A DNA stretch of 64,000 nt, taken from positions 71,796,817-71,860,816 of the forward strand of contig CM043701.1 in assembly GCA_023935145.1 (NCBI GenBank), in the 5' to 3' direction. Below, in pieces: positions 1 through 9,980 of the stretch (positions are counted from its first letter, which is position 1; each line of letters opens with the position of its first letter). The notes below the pieces were generated by a model. It was not told where the DNA came from and ran no database searches. It saw only the letters and a program-made list of their open reading frames with translations. The position numbers and the translations under genes were made by a program. The DNA is from Bretschneidera sinensis (lineage: Eukaryota > Streptophyta > Magnoliopsida > Brassicales > Akaniaceae).

Positions 1-298
1 GCAATGTGTCCTCATGTGTGCTCGATCGCATGTGTCCTTACGCTCGATCCTACAAGTGTGCGCACGATCGTATGTGCGCTCGATCGCATTGCATGTGCGC
101 TCGATCGCACTTTGTCCAGAAAGTGTTCCAGGGCTTCTAGATTTCTTCCTTAAAGTGCCAAAACTGCTTCTTTTTCTCCAAGACCCTATAAAAACATGTA
201 AAACACACAAATGGAGTAAAAGATACCAAGTTAACATAATAAAGGATCTAACAAGTGTAAATAAGGGGGCTTAAATATGTATATTTAAGCGTCTATCA
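1..298 (-). mobile_element. Tail of an Athila-type LTR (truncated by window edge)
   Basis: The stretch from about 195 to 298 (TGTAAAACACACAAA, then AACAAGTGTAAATAAGGGGGC, then a CTATCA end) matches by eye the right-hand end of element D's LTRs (52880-52979 and 59045-59144), with the same word order. It is therefore read as the end of a minus-oriented LTR of that type, finishing at 298. Positions 1-115 carry repeated GCGCTCGATCGCA-type words like those in the LTRs of element C. The rest of this element lies outside the window, so no TSD can be tested. Confidence 0.5.
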
Positions 299-714
299 GC
301 ACATATGCACACGCTCGGACTTTTGGTGTGCGCGCGCTCTCTTGGCTGTGCACACTATTGCGCACTGATGCTTGGACTGTGTGCACTAGTGTGCACTGAA
401 GCTTGGATGAGGCCGAGCGTATGAGCACATATTCACATGCTCGGACTTTTGGTGTGCGCGCGCTCTCTTGGTTGTGCGCACTGATGCTTGGACTGTGTGC
501 ACTAGTGTGCACTAAAGCTAGAACGAGGCTCGAACGAGGCCGAGCGTATGAGCACATATGCACACGCTCGGCCTTTGATATGCTTGGCCGTGCGCACTAT
601 TGCGCACTGATGCTCGACTTGTGTGCACAAGTGTGCACTGGGGCCTGGACGAGGCTCGAACTAGGCCTAGCGTATGAGCACATATGCACACGCTCGGACT
701 TTTGGTGTGCGCGC
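299..714. repeat. ~126-bp GC-rich minisatellite, left part
   Basis: Units begin with AGCACATATGCACA-like words at about 298, 424, 551 and 677, a period of 126-127 bp. Each unit then has CGCTCGGACTTTTGGTGTG, a CTCTCTTGGCTGTG box and GTGCACTAGTGTGCACTGAA. The array is far richer in G+C than its surroundings. The fourth unit is cut at 714 by TE1 and resumes at 6846. Because 126 is a multiple of three, long reading frames with repeated peptides appear on both strands; they are by-products of the repeat. Function is unknown. Confidence 0.9.
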
Positions 715-869
715 TGTCACGTCCCGCTCAAATTGCCCCGCAAAATCCAAAGGAATGGTGCTTGCCCAAAGGATCTAGACTTTTCTACAAGTTACTACAT
801 GAGAAAGTTCTAGAGTGGTCTAGTGTTGTCTAGAGGAAGCTAAAGTTGGATGGACTCAACTCAAGCCTG

Positions 870-1072
870 GAAGATTCTAGAATATTCTAGAGTACACTAG
901 CATATGCTAGAAGGCGCTGGAAGATTCTAGAAGGTGTTAGAAGATTCTGGAAGGTGCTGGAAGGATGTGGAAGCTCTTGGAAGATTCCGGAACATCCTAG
1001 AACTTGGATGAAGGAACTAGACAATCTTAGAAGACTCTGGAGTTAGCTAGACTTGACTAGAAGGTTCTGGAA
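870..1072. promoter_or_regulatory. Cluster of heat-shock-element-like motifs in TE1 LTR
   Basis: Alternating GAA and TTC blocks at the 5-base spacing of a heat-shock element occur at 870-892 (GAAnnTTCnnGAAnnTTCnnGAG), 920-932, 940-952, 980-992 and 1060-1072 (each GAAnnTTCnnGAA). They lie about 110-310 bases upstream of the TATA box. The 3' LTR keeps perfect three-block sites at 6328-6340, 6388-6400 and 6468-6480. Such arrays bind heat-shock transcription factors, and plant LTR elements such as ONSEN use them. That this LTR is heat-responsive is inference. Confidence 0.6.
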
Positions 1073-1182
1073 CCTTGAGGCATGTTGTAGATAAGAACTA
1101 GAACTTTGTAGATGTTCTTGTACATTCTACACTTGGTAGGATCTAGAAACTTGTGGCATAACCTTAGGCTTGGTGCCACAAC

Positions 1183-1190
1183 TATAAATA
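1183..1190 (+). promoter_or_regulatory. TATA box of TE1 5' LTR
   Basis: TATAAATA, preserved in the 3' LTR at 6591-6598. It is well placed for an LTR promoter, with about 245 bases of R-U5 sequence downstream. Confidence 0.6.
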
Positions 1191-1438
1191 GGCCTCTTGG
1201 CCTTCATTTGTAACCCATCATGGGAAATCTTGGGAAGTTGTAAGAAAACCTCTCTAGAGCAATACAAAGTATTCTTCACAAACTCTCTTGTGTTCTCGCT
1301 TTGCTCTTGAATCCTCTAAATCTCTAAGTCCTTTCTAGTCTCTTTGGAGTGTTTGTTTCGGGTTAGAAGGCAGTCTTAGTACAACGGACCGTGCTAAGTG
1401 CCGCACGATTGCTAGTTGAAGTCTAGGGTCGTGACAGT

Positions 1439-1450
1439 TGGTATCAGAGC
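1439..1450 (+). other. Primer-binding site of TE1 (initiator Met tRNA)
   Basis: TGGTATCAGAGC is complementary to the 3' end of plant initiator methionine tRNA and starts two bases after the LTR end, the standard place for minus-strand priming. Confidence 0.93.
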
Positions 1451-1482
1451 ATTTAGGTTGAAGCATATCTATCCTCGGCATA

Positions 1483-3345
1483 ATGAAGACCGGTGCCCCA
1501 TCCACACCAAACATGGAAGTTCCACCAATGGAGCGTGGGCGTGAGGAAGTTCAAAAGCCACCATCTAAAGAGTCTCGAGCCAAGTCGAAAGACATGATCT
1601 CTAGCTTGGAGGCATGCGTGGGGAGTGTGCAGGGCAGCTTGGGGGAGCTGTTCGATCGGGTGGACAACTTGGAGGAACGCTGCAGTGGCTTGGAGGCCGA
1701 GGATGCGGAGATTCATGCAGCAGTCAAGATGTCCCTCAACGACCTAGATGATGGGCTAAGGCAAGAGATCGATGGGTTGAAGGCTGAACTAGCCAAGGTA
1801 CGTGATCTTGTCCAAAGAGAAATTAATAATGTGTTACTTAGAGTTGAGGATATGGGTGGAGATCTAGCACTTTGCAAACGTGCTATGGCTTCGGGAGCTA
1901 CTATAACCACCATCATTGAGGCCAAGAAGGTGGAAGTCCCCAAGCCAAAGACGTTCGATGGTGCTAGAAATGCTAGGGAAGTTGAGAACTTCCTATGGGG
2001 GCTTGAGCAATACTTTGAGGCTACTGGCATAACGGACCATGCCAGCAAGATTCGAACCGCTGCCATGTACCTGTCCGACACTACCATGCTGTGGTGGAGA
2101 CGAAGGCATGGAGATGTGCAACGAGGGGTATGCACAATAGACTCCTTTGATGACTTCAAAAGGGAGTTCAAGAGCCAATTCTTCCTAGTGAATGCCGAAG
2201 AAGAGGCGAGGGGGAGGCTTCGACGGTTGAAGCAGTCAGGTAGCATAAGGGACTATGTCAAGGAGTTCACAACTCTACTGCTAGAAGTCCCTGACACGTC
2301 TGATAAGGATGCATTGTTCCTCTTCATGGATGGTCTCCAATCATGGGCTAACCTTGAGCTTAAGCGACGTGGTGTCCAAGACTTAGCCACAGCTATCGCG
2401 GTTGCCAAAAGTCTCATTAATTACTCCACAAACAAAGAATGCTCAAAGGTTGCGGACAAAAAGTTTGGCGGAGGAAAGAGTGGAGGAGGCCATGCCAAAG
2501 GACAAGGCCACAAGAATTATAAAGAAGGCTCCTCATTCAAGCCACGGGATAAAGGGAAGGAAAAGGAGGATCGTGGTGCCTCAAAGCCCCGAGTGACGTG
2601 TTTCATATGCAACGGACCGCATTGGGCACGGAAGTGTCCGAAAAGGAAGGCGTTGAACGCCTTAGTTGCCTCGCATGACCAAGAAGGAGGCAAAGAGGAT
2701 GAAGGCACAAAAATGGGATCCATGCAACTGCTTAGTGCATTGCAGAATACGCCAAAGACCCTTAAGGGCTTGATGTTCGTGGATGCAACCATCAACTGGA
2801 ATGTTACCAAAGCCTTGGTCGACACAGGTGCATCACAAAACTTTGTCTCACTTGAGGAAGCCAAGAGACTCGGTCTCAAGGTTACCAATGGAGGTGGCTC
2901 CCTCAAAGCGGTAAACTCAGCAGCACGACCTCTCCAAGGAGTTGCTCATGGAGTGAAGGTCAGTCTTGGTGCATGGACTAGCCAAGTAGACTTGTCGGTG
3001 GCGCCCATGGACAACTTCTCGGTGGTATTCGGCATTGAGTTTTTGGACCAGGTTAGGGCTTTCCTTGTCCCATTTTCAAACTTTATGTGCATTATGGATG
3101 GTTCAAAGGGTTGTGTGGTACCAACGGAAAGGTCCACCAAACCTACTACCCAAGTTCTCTCAGCACTTCAGTTCAAGAAGGGATTGAAGAGGGAAGAAGT
3201 GAGTTACTTGGCCATCTTGAAGGAATTTGATGATGAGGAGGCGTCACCCCAACAAGGTTTGCCGACGGAGGTGCAAGCTGTCCTGGATGAGTTCCAAGAC
3301 GTGATGCCAGAGGTATTGCCTAAACGGTTACCTCCAAGGAGGTAG
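1483..3345 (+). CDS. gag: Gag and aspartic protease of TE1
   Basis: 620-residue open frame. The N-terminal third is a coiled-coil-like acidic and basic stretch. The retrotransposon Gag domain lies near residues 150-290 (MLWWRRRHGD, then RDYVKEFTTLLLEVPD). A basic Lys/Gly-rich linker leads to a zinc knuckle near 380 (CFICNGPHWARKC, one residue short of the usual spacing between the second Cys and His). The protease follows near 445 with catalytic ALVDTGASQNFVS. The first in-frame Met after the PBS was taken as start. The frame ends at a TAG (3343-3345) that interrupts what should be a continuous Gag-Pol frame, since RT-type sequence follows at once in the same frame. Confidence 0.88.
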   Translation: MKTGAPSTPNMEVPPMERGREEVQKPPSKESRAKSKDMISSLEACVGSVQGSLGELFDRVDNLEERCSGLEAEDAEIHAAVKMSLNDLDDGLRQEIDGLKAELAKVRDLVQREINNVLLRVEDMGGDLALCKRAMASGATITTIIEAKKVEVPKPKTFDGARNAREVENFLWGLEQYFEATGITDHASKIRTAAMYLSDTTMLWWRRRHGDVQRGVCTIDSFDDFKREFKSQFFLVNAEEEARGRLRRLKQSGSIRDYVKEFTTLLLEVPDTSDKDALFLFMDGLQSWANLELKRRGVQDLATAIAVAKSLINYSTNKECSKVADKKFGGGKSGGGHAKGQGHKNYKEGSSFKPRDKGKEKEDRGASKPRVTCFICNGPHWARKCPKRKALNALVASHDQEGGKEDEGTKMGSMQLLSALQNTPKTLKGLMFVDATINWNVTKALVDTGASQNFVSLEEAKRLGLKVTNGGGSLKAVNSAARPLQGVAHGVKVSLGAWTSQVDLSVAPMDNFSVVFGIEFLDQVRAFLVPFSNFMCIMDGSKGCVVPTERSTKPTTQVLSALQFKKGLKREEVSYLAILKEFDDEEASPQQGLPTEVQAVLDEFQDVMPEVLPKRLPPRR

Positions 3346-6108
3346 GTGGATCACGAAATCGAGTTGGAGCCTAGCACAAGACCACCAGCAATGAGTCCTT
3401 ATAGGATGGCGAACTCAGAGTTGGTAGAACTCCGAAAGCAGCTCGATGAATTGCTGGATACTGGTTCCATTAGACCCTCCAAAGCTCCATTTGGTGCCCC
3501 GGTGCTCTTTCAAAAGAAGAAGGATGGCTCACTGAGGATGTGCATTGACTATCGGGCTCTAAACAAGATCACGGTGAAGAACAAGTATCCTATCCCGCTC
3601 ATTGCCGACTTGTTCGATCAATTGGGGAATGCAAGATACTTTTCGAAGCTGGACTTGCGGTTGGGATACTACCAGGTTCGCATAGCAAAGGGAGATGAGC
3701 CCAAGACCACATGTGTGACCAAGTACGGTGCCTATGAGTTCCTAGTTATGCCATTTGGTCTCACCAATGCACCTGCTACATTTTGCACTCTTATAAATAA
3801 GCTCTTCCATCCCTCCCTCGATCAGTTTGTGGTAGTATATCTCGATGATATTGTGATATATAGCCGAACTTTGGAAGAACATCTTGAGCACTTAAGGAAG
3901 GTGTTCGAGGTCCTAAGGCAAAATGAGCTATATATCAAGAAGGAGAAGTGTTCCTTTGCCCAAGATGAGGTGATGTTCTTGTGGCATAGGATAAAGGATG
4001 GGAAGCTTATGATGGACGGAGCTAAGGTGAAAGCCATCCAGGAATGGGAACCTCCCACTAAGGTCCCCGAGTTAAGGTCTTGTGAACTACTACAGGAGGT
4101 TTATCAAGTCATATTCAGCAAGAGCAGCCCTATTGACTGACCTGCTTAAGAAGAACAAGTCTTGGGAATGGACAAGCGAATGCCAAGCCTCGTTCGAAGA
4201 CTTGAAGAAGGTTGTTAGTAAAGAGCCGGTGCTTTGTCTACTAGACCCCTCCAAGACATTCTAGCTACACGCAGATGCTTTCGACTTTGCCATTGGTGGA
4301 GTGTTGATGTAAAAAGGGCATCCAATTGCCTATGAAAGTCGCAAGCTTAACGACACCGAATGCCGCTACACGGTGCAAGAGAAAGAGATGACGACTATCA
4401 TTCAATGCCTAAGGGTGTGGCGACACTACTTGTTGGGTTCTCACTTTGTGATCATGACGGATAATGTAGCAACTAGCTACTTCCAAACACAGAAGAAGTT
4501 GAGTCCCAAGCAAGCTAGATGGCAAGATTTCTTGGCAGAGTTCGATTACAAGCTTGAGCACAAGCCTAGCAAAGCCAATGTGGTGGCCGATGCGTTGAGT
4601 CGAAAGGCGGAGTTAGCAGCCTTGAGTAGACCAAGCAGTCCCTTGCTGGAAAGGATAAAAGAAGGGTTGAAGCATGAGGCCTTGGCACAAAACCTCATTA
4701 CCCTTATCAAGGAAGGAAAGACGGGGCGATTTTGGCTGAGTGACGGACTACTATACGCCAAGGAAAATCGCATCTATGTGCCGAAGTGAGGGAACTTGAG
4801 AAAGGAGCTGATCAAGGAGTGCCACGATTTACTATGGGCTAGTCACCCAGGTATGAGACGCACACTTGCATTGATCAAGTCTATTTACTATTGGCCTCAA
4901 CTACGGGATGATGTTGAAGCCTATGTGAGAACTTGTCTTGTATGCCAACAAGACAAGACGAAGCAACATGCACCAGGTGGCTTGTTAGAGCCATTGCCTA
5001 TTCCGGAGAGACCATGGGAGAGTGTCTCGATGGACTTCATCACTTGCTTGCCAAGATTGGAGGGCTTTGGCAGCATAATCGTGGTCATTGATCACTTCAC
5101 CAAGTATACAACCTTCATACCTGCCTCAGCGGATTGGACCGTCGACGAGACCGCGCGGTTGTTCCTCAAGCATGTCGTGAAGCATTGGGGAGTCCCGTCC
5201 AATATCATGAGCGATCGAGACCCGCGATTTACCGAAAAGTTTTGGACGGAGTTGTTCAAGTTGTTGGGATCGGATTTGAACTTTTCTACAAGCTTTCATC
5301 CGCAGAGCGATGGACAGACAGAGCGTGCCAACGCATTGTTGAAACTTTATCTTAGGCACTTTGTTAGTGCCAACCAACATGATTGGGCTAAGTTGCTGGA
5401 TGTGGCCCAATTCTCTTATAACTTGCAGCGGAGCGAGTACACTGGCAAGAGTCCCTTCGAGATCATCATGGGACAGTAACCCATGACCCCTCATGCTTTG
5501 ACCACAAGCTATGAAGGGAAGAGTCCTGCTGCCTTCAAATTTGCTAAGGCATGGCATGAGCAAGCTGAGTTAGCACGAGCATATTCGAACAAGGCAACCA
5601 AAAGGATGAAGAAATGGGCTGACAAGAAAAGGAGGATGGTTGAGTTTCAGGAAGGGGATTTGGTCCTTGTCAAGTTGTTGCCCCAATAGTTCAAGACCTT
5701 GCGGAAGGTTCACAAGGGCTTGATGCGGAAGTATGAAGGGCCATTTCCAGTCCTTAAGCGAGTGAGTAAGGTGTCCTACAAACTACAACTCCCTCCTAAG
5801 CTTAAAATCTACCCAGTCTTTCATGTAAGCATGTTGAAACCTTACATAGAAACGAGGAAGACGCGAGCCGAGGGGAATCGAAGAGGGCACCTACTGCGGT
5901 AGTAACCTCTTTTGATAGAGAGGTGGACTCTATCTTGGTGGATCGCCTAATTCGGCGAAGGGGTGTGCCAAGTTATCGGGAATACTTGGTAAAGTGGAAG
6001 AATACCCCAGACATAGAGGCGAGCTGGGAACCCGAAGACTCTTTATGGCAATTCAAAGACCACATAGAGAGGTTTAAGCTTGAAGGTGCGACGAGGGCGT
6101 CGCGAACT
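3346..6108 (+). pseudogene. pol: Broken pol of TE1: RT, RNase H, integrase, chromodomain
   Basis: Domains in order: reverse transcriptase 3346-4140 with catalytic YLDD at 3838-3849; RNase H 4265-4620 (TDNVATSYFQTQ); integrase with zinc-binding N-terminus at 4800-4960 and DDE-type core at 5030-5480 (MDFITCLPRLEG, MSDRDPRF, FHPQSDGQTERAN); chromodomain at 5923-6108 (YLVKWKN, SWEPEDSL). Breaks: a frameshift near 4080 and a second near 5885 that restores the first frame, plus stops at 4262, 4310, 4787, 5477 and 5687, besides the 3343 stop. Chromodomains in this family target integration to methylated histone H3 chromatin. It cannot give a working polyprotein as it stands. Confidence 0.92.
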
Positions 6109-6111
6109 TGA

Positions 6112-6122
6112 GTAGGGGAGGG
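6112..6122 (+). other. Polypurine tract of TE1
   Basis: The purine-rich run GTAGGGGAGGG abuts the 3' LTR and is the expected plus-strand primer. It follows the end of the chromodomain frame directly. Confidence 0.8.
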
Positions 6123-6845
6123 TGTCACATCCCGCTCAAATTGCCCCGCAAAATCCAATGGAATGGTGCTTGCCCAAAGGATATAGACTTTTCTACAAGT
6201 TACTACATGGGAAAGTTCTAGAGTGGTCTAGTGTTGTCTAGAGGAAGCTAGAGTTGGATGGACTCAACTCAAGCCTGGAAGACTCTAGAATATTCTAGAG
6301 TACACTAGCATGTGCTAGAAGGCGCTAGAAGATTCTAGAAGGTGCTAAAAGATTCTGGAAGGTGCTGGAAGGATGTGGAAGCTCTTGGAAGATTCCAGAA
6401 CATCCTAGAACTTGGATGAAGGAACTAGACAATCCTAGAAGACTCTGGAGTTGGCTAGACTTGACTAGAAGGTTCTGGAACCTTAAGGCATGTTGTAGAT
6501 AAGAACTAGAACTTTGTAGATGTTCTTGTACATTCTACACTTGGTAGGATCTAGAAACTTGTGGCATAACCTTTGGCTTGGTGCCACAACTATAAATAAG
6601 CCTCTTAGCCTTCATTTATAACCCATCCTGGGAAATCTTGGGAAGTTGTAAGAAAAGCTCTCTAGAGCAATACAAAGCATTCTTCACAAACACTCTTGTG
6701 TTCTCGCTTTGCTCTTGAATCCTCTAAATCTCTAAGTCCCTTTCTAGTCTCTTTGGAGTGTTTGTTTCGAGTTAGAAGGTAGGCTTAGTACAACGGACCG
6801 TGCTAAGTGCAGCACGATTGCTAGTTGAAGTTTAGGGTCGTGACA
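6123..6845 (+). repeat. 3' LTR of TE1
   Basis: 723 bp, same TGTCAC...GTGACA ends as 715-1436, with roughly 30 substitutions and one-base indels by eye. The TATA box is at 6591-6598. Some GAA/TTC blocks have decayed compared with the 5' copy. Confidence 0.95.
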
Positions 6846-7709
6846 GCGTGCTCTCTTGGCTGTTCGCACTATTGCGCATTGATGCTTGGACTATGTGCAC
6901 TAGTGTGCACTGAAGCTCGGACGAGGTCGAACGTTTGAGCACATATGCACATGCTCGGACTTTTGGTGTGCGCGCACTCTCTTGGCTGTGTGCACTGACG
7001 CTTGGACTATGTGCACTAGTGTGCACTAAAGCTCGGACAAGGCATGGACGAGGTCGAGCGTATGAGCACATATGCACATGCTCGAACTTTTTGTGTACCC
7101 GTGCTCTCTTGGCTGTGTGCACAGTTGCGCACTGTTGCTTGGACTATGTGCACTAGTTTGCACTGAAGCTCGGATGAGGCCGAGCGTATGAGCACATATG
7201 CACACGCTCGTACTTTTGGTGTGTGCGCGCTCTCTTGGCTGTGCGCACTGATGCTTGGACTGTGTGCACTAGTGTGCACTGAAGCTCGGATGAGGCCGAG
7301 CGTATGAGCACATATGCACACGCTCGGACTTTTTGGTGTGCGCGCTCTCTCTTGGCTGTGCACACAATTGCGCACTGTTGCTTGGACTTTGTGCACTAGT
7401 GTGCACTGAAGCTCGGACGAGGCCGAACGTATGAGCACATATGCACACGCTCGGACTTTTGATGTGTGCGCGCTCTCTTGGCTGTGTGCACAGTTGCTTG
7501 GACTGTGTGCACAAGTGTGCACTGAAGCTCAGCTTGGTCTGAGCGTTTGCACACATATTCTTTCTCTCGGACTTGAGTGTGCGCGGCTTAGTTTGGCCGT
7601 GCGCACTGATGCTTGGCCAGGGGCATGCGCACTACGGCGCTCGGGCGTGCACACTTAGCAACCGCTCGGACAGGGACGTGTGCACTATGGCGCTCGGCCG
7701 TGCACACTT
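6846..7709. repeat. ~126-bp GC-rich minisatellite, right part
   Basis: Continuation of the array at 299-714. AGCACATATG-like words lie at 6938, 7065, 7191, 7307 and 7434, with spacings of 126-127 and one of 116 bp. The short one lacks the GCGCACTATTGC box, a variable segment among units. From about 7550 units degrade, and from 7620 a shorter GGCGCTCGG..GTGCACACTTA motif appears twice before the array ends. Confidence 0.88.
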
Positions 7710-8780
7710 AAAACTCTAAAGTGTGGTGTAAGATGGCTTGGCATCACAACAGATGAGTTCTTTAGACTTCTTCGCTTCTACTGTAGCGAGAGATTGTGGT
7801 TTCCCATGGACGGCACCATTGATGAGGGTCAGGTAGACATGGCTCACGATATTTTCCGCTTTGGGCTTGGGCCTTCACGGCTTTAAAAGGCCTCGTGAGG
7901 GATGGGATGTCCCACCCTATATAAGGATGCCAGTCTTGCCTTTACTCAACGATGTGGGATCTGAGAACCCCTCAGCTCAGGCCACAACAGAGGTCCCAGT
8001 GAAGGGAAGACTGGCTGTCATGTCTGTTGACTTATTGGGGTTCCCACATACGGCGCCAATCTGTTGATGCCGCAAACTGTTGACACTGACGTGGCCTGAG
8101 TGAGGACTTGGCCTAATTCCTCCACAAGTGACAGGGGTGAACTAAAGGCTCTCGGAAGGAGGGGAGGGGGAGACCTCCAAGGGTGCTCCGATGCTTAAGT
8201 TAGCAAGGATTTGAGGGTGAAGCCGAGGGCTTGAAATAGGAACCAAAGGCTTAGACAAATCAAGTGCAAGTAGAAAAATACTGAGTGAATGACTCTGAAA
8301 TCTATACCTGAGCTTATTTATAGCCGTCTGCCAATGGGGAGGTCATGATTGCAAGCTTAGGAGAAGGACACTGTAGGGCGGCCGTAGGGTGGTTGCAAGG
8401 CTAGGCAGTTGTAGGGTAGCTGTGGGGCGACAGTAAGGTGGCTGGTGGCTGTATGGTGTCAAGTTGTAGGGGAGATCCAGGTGCAGGTTTGCCGGGCCAT
8501 CCTTCATGGGCTTGGGGATTTTGCTGGGCCGTAGGGTATATTGGCCGCTTGTCTGGGCTAGAGGAGTCATTGGATCAGAACACTACTTGGGCTGGAGAGT
8601 TTAGTTGGGCTTCTTATTGGGTTGGAGCATCCTGTTGGGCCTGAAGTTTATTTGGACTAGACCGCTCTGGTGGGCCTGGAGCTCATTTGGGCCATATCAG
8701 CACAAAAACAGAGTGATGGTCTTATATCCTTCTATAAGCGTAGCAAATTATTCCATCGACAAAAAAAAAAAAAAGAACTT
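7710..8780. other. Unclassified repeat-like DNA, no gene
   Basis: No credible coding sequence. Two related words, TTCCCATGGACGGCACCA (7801) and TTCCCACATACGGCGCCA (8041), lie 240 bases apart. A TATATAAGG box at 7918 is followed by GATGTGGGATCTGAG, an arrangement common in plant LTR or TRIM promoters. Positions 8340-8700 hold GGGCTGGAG/TTGGGC-type degenerate repeats. It ends with a 14-base poly(A) at about 8760. It may be part of an LTR-type or non-autonomous element, but I found no second copy here and no ends. Confidence 0.4.
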
Positions 8781-8924
8781 AGTTGTAGAAAATTCTCCAG
8801 TCTTTCAAGAAAATTTTACATTTTGGAAAACTAAAAAATTTGTTGATATAAGAATGTTTTATTTCTCATTGCAAACTTTTTATCGAGCAATTTCTGTTCA
8901 TGTTTCTTCAGATTGCAGATAAAG

Positions 8925-9980
8925 TGGCTGAATGGTTCAGGTTTTACAGGCCAAAATTTGAGCTTTTGCTGATCTTCTGGGTAAACTGTAAGATACAGTC
9001 GATTAGTCCAATCAAGTGTTTGATGGTCTGATATAATCATGTCGTTTCCATACCCTTCAATGCTGCCAACTTCTCTCGAGTATCCTAGCTTCTCTTCCTG
9101 TGGAAATGCAAATAATTGCTTGGTAACTTGACGCACTTTGTCTAGGAATTCAGCTGTCATTCCATGATTGGTTACCTGAAACTCGTTTACGTTAAAACTG
9201 ATGCGAAGTATACATGGCAGAGAGAAGGAAATTTATACAAAGAAGAATTAAGCATGGGTTTAGAACAAATTCAAACTTCTTGAAGAATCAATGGTTAGTT
9301 AGTCTTATGTTGCATTTCTTCCATTGTTAAAGGTAACAATATTTGAAAGCTACAAGTAACCATAATAAACTAATTAAATCAAATTAACCTTGTCTTTTGA
9401 AATCAATTGAAGTATGCAATTCATTTCGGTTGTAACTTTAGATTGAACTTATTTATTTTTTAAATTATATTAAAAATTATGAAATTCATTTATTTCAAAC
9501 GTACATGGCATAAAATTAGGTATCTTAGAAGTGATGGATTGAGGCTCCTTTCTCTCAGTAGTGAGCACAAAAAAACAATACCCTTTACATATGAAATGAG
9601 TGGTTTACAATCAATAATGCTTTACCCCAAATACGGAATAATTATTTTATTACGTTGTATTCGTGTTGAACACAATAATCCAGATAGTGATACGGTATAT
9701 ATTCAGACTCTTGAAATAAAAAATATAATAAAATAAAATAAAACTTATGAGAAATAGACGAGTTGGACACCTTAAAACAACCCCATCAGTTAACAGCAGA
9801 TCTGAGTTTCTGAAGCTCTTGTCTGATAGTTGATGAAGATTTGAGGAGACCAAGATCCATAACCGGAATCTCCATCCCTGGTAGAGAAGCATTTAGGACT
9901 CCAACATCATTGCCTTTGTAGATATATCTTTCTGGTACTTGCTCGCCCTTCATCACCAGCTCTTTGACAGGTTTGAGCAT
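8925..9980 (-). pseudogene. 2-oxoglutarate/Fe(II) dioxygenase pseudogene (SRG1/codeine O-demethylase-like)
   Basis: Exon 1 (about 9980 down to 9772) starts at an ATG at 9978-9980 and reads PVKELVMKGEQVPERYI, then LPGMEIPVMDLGLL, the N-terminus typical of SRG1-like plant oxygenases of specialised metabolism. After SAVN an in-frame TGA precedes WGCF. An intron of about 590 bp follows (acceptor TTCAG at about 9177). Exon 2 begins VTNHGMTAEFLDKV and continues through REVGSIEGYGNDMI and LDWTNRLYLTVYPEDQ to about 8925, where similarity stops. The catalytic half with the Fe-binding HxD...H and the 2OG-binding RxS is missing. The retained intron shows it is a decayed gene rather than a processed copy. 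Confidence 0.8.

Larger units (their letters stand above)
715..1436 (+). repeat. 5' LTR of TE1
   Basis: 722 bp, TGTCAC...GTGACA ends, matched over its whole length by 6123-6845. It drives transcription of the element. Upstream of the TATA box it holds many TTC/GAA blocks. The U5 side ends directly before the PBS. Confidence 0.95.
715..6845 (+). mobile_element. TE1: Ty3/gypsy chromovirus, nearly full length
   Basis: A complete retrotransposon structure: 5' LTR, initiator-Met PBS, Gag-protease, RT, RNase H, integrase, chromodomain, polypurine tract and 3' LTR. LTR ends are TGTCAC...GTGACA. The flanks are CGCGC on the left and GCGTG on the right; removing the element plus 4-5 bases restores a 126-bp minisatellite unit, so it inserted into the array. 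Gag-Pol appears to have been one frame, as in chromoviruses. Protein motifs resemble the Galadriel lineage, which is less certain. The LTRs differ at roughly 30 positions (about 4%, by eye), so insertion was fairly recent, but pol is broken by six stops and two frameshifts. Confidence 0.93.

Noticed and set aside
285..813. Long reading frames with repeated peptides on both strands of the minisatellite (also 6832-7658)
   Set aside because: The unit length is a multiple of three, so any open frame is repeated; no start context, no known domain, and codon pattern follows the repeat. Treated as by-products.
1437..1452. tRNA gene signals
   Set aside because: The tRNA-like words (also at 12849, 19038, 21664, 47216, 57736, 60893, 62185) are 12-18 base primer-binding sites next to LTR ends, not whole tRNA genes.
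1713..2246. 177-residue minus-strand frame opposite TE1 gag
   Set aside because: It lies antisense to a well-supported Gag frame and has no recognisable domain.
299..7709. CRISPR-like array
   Set aside because: Units are contiguous with no unique spacers, and the context is a plant nuclear retrotransposon cluster.
8755..9200. Poly(A) next to the dioxygenase relic, suggesting a processed pseudogene
   Set aside because: The relic keeps an intron of about 590 bp and the poly(A) is on the wrong strand relative to the gene.
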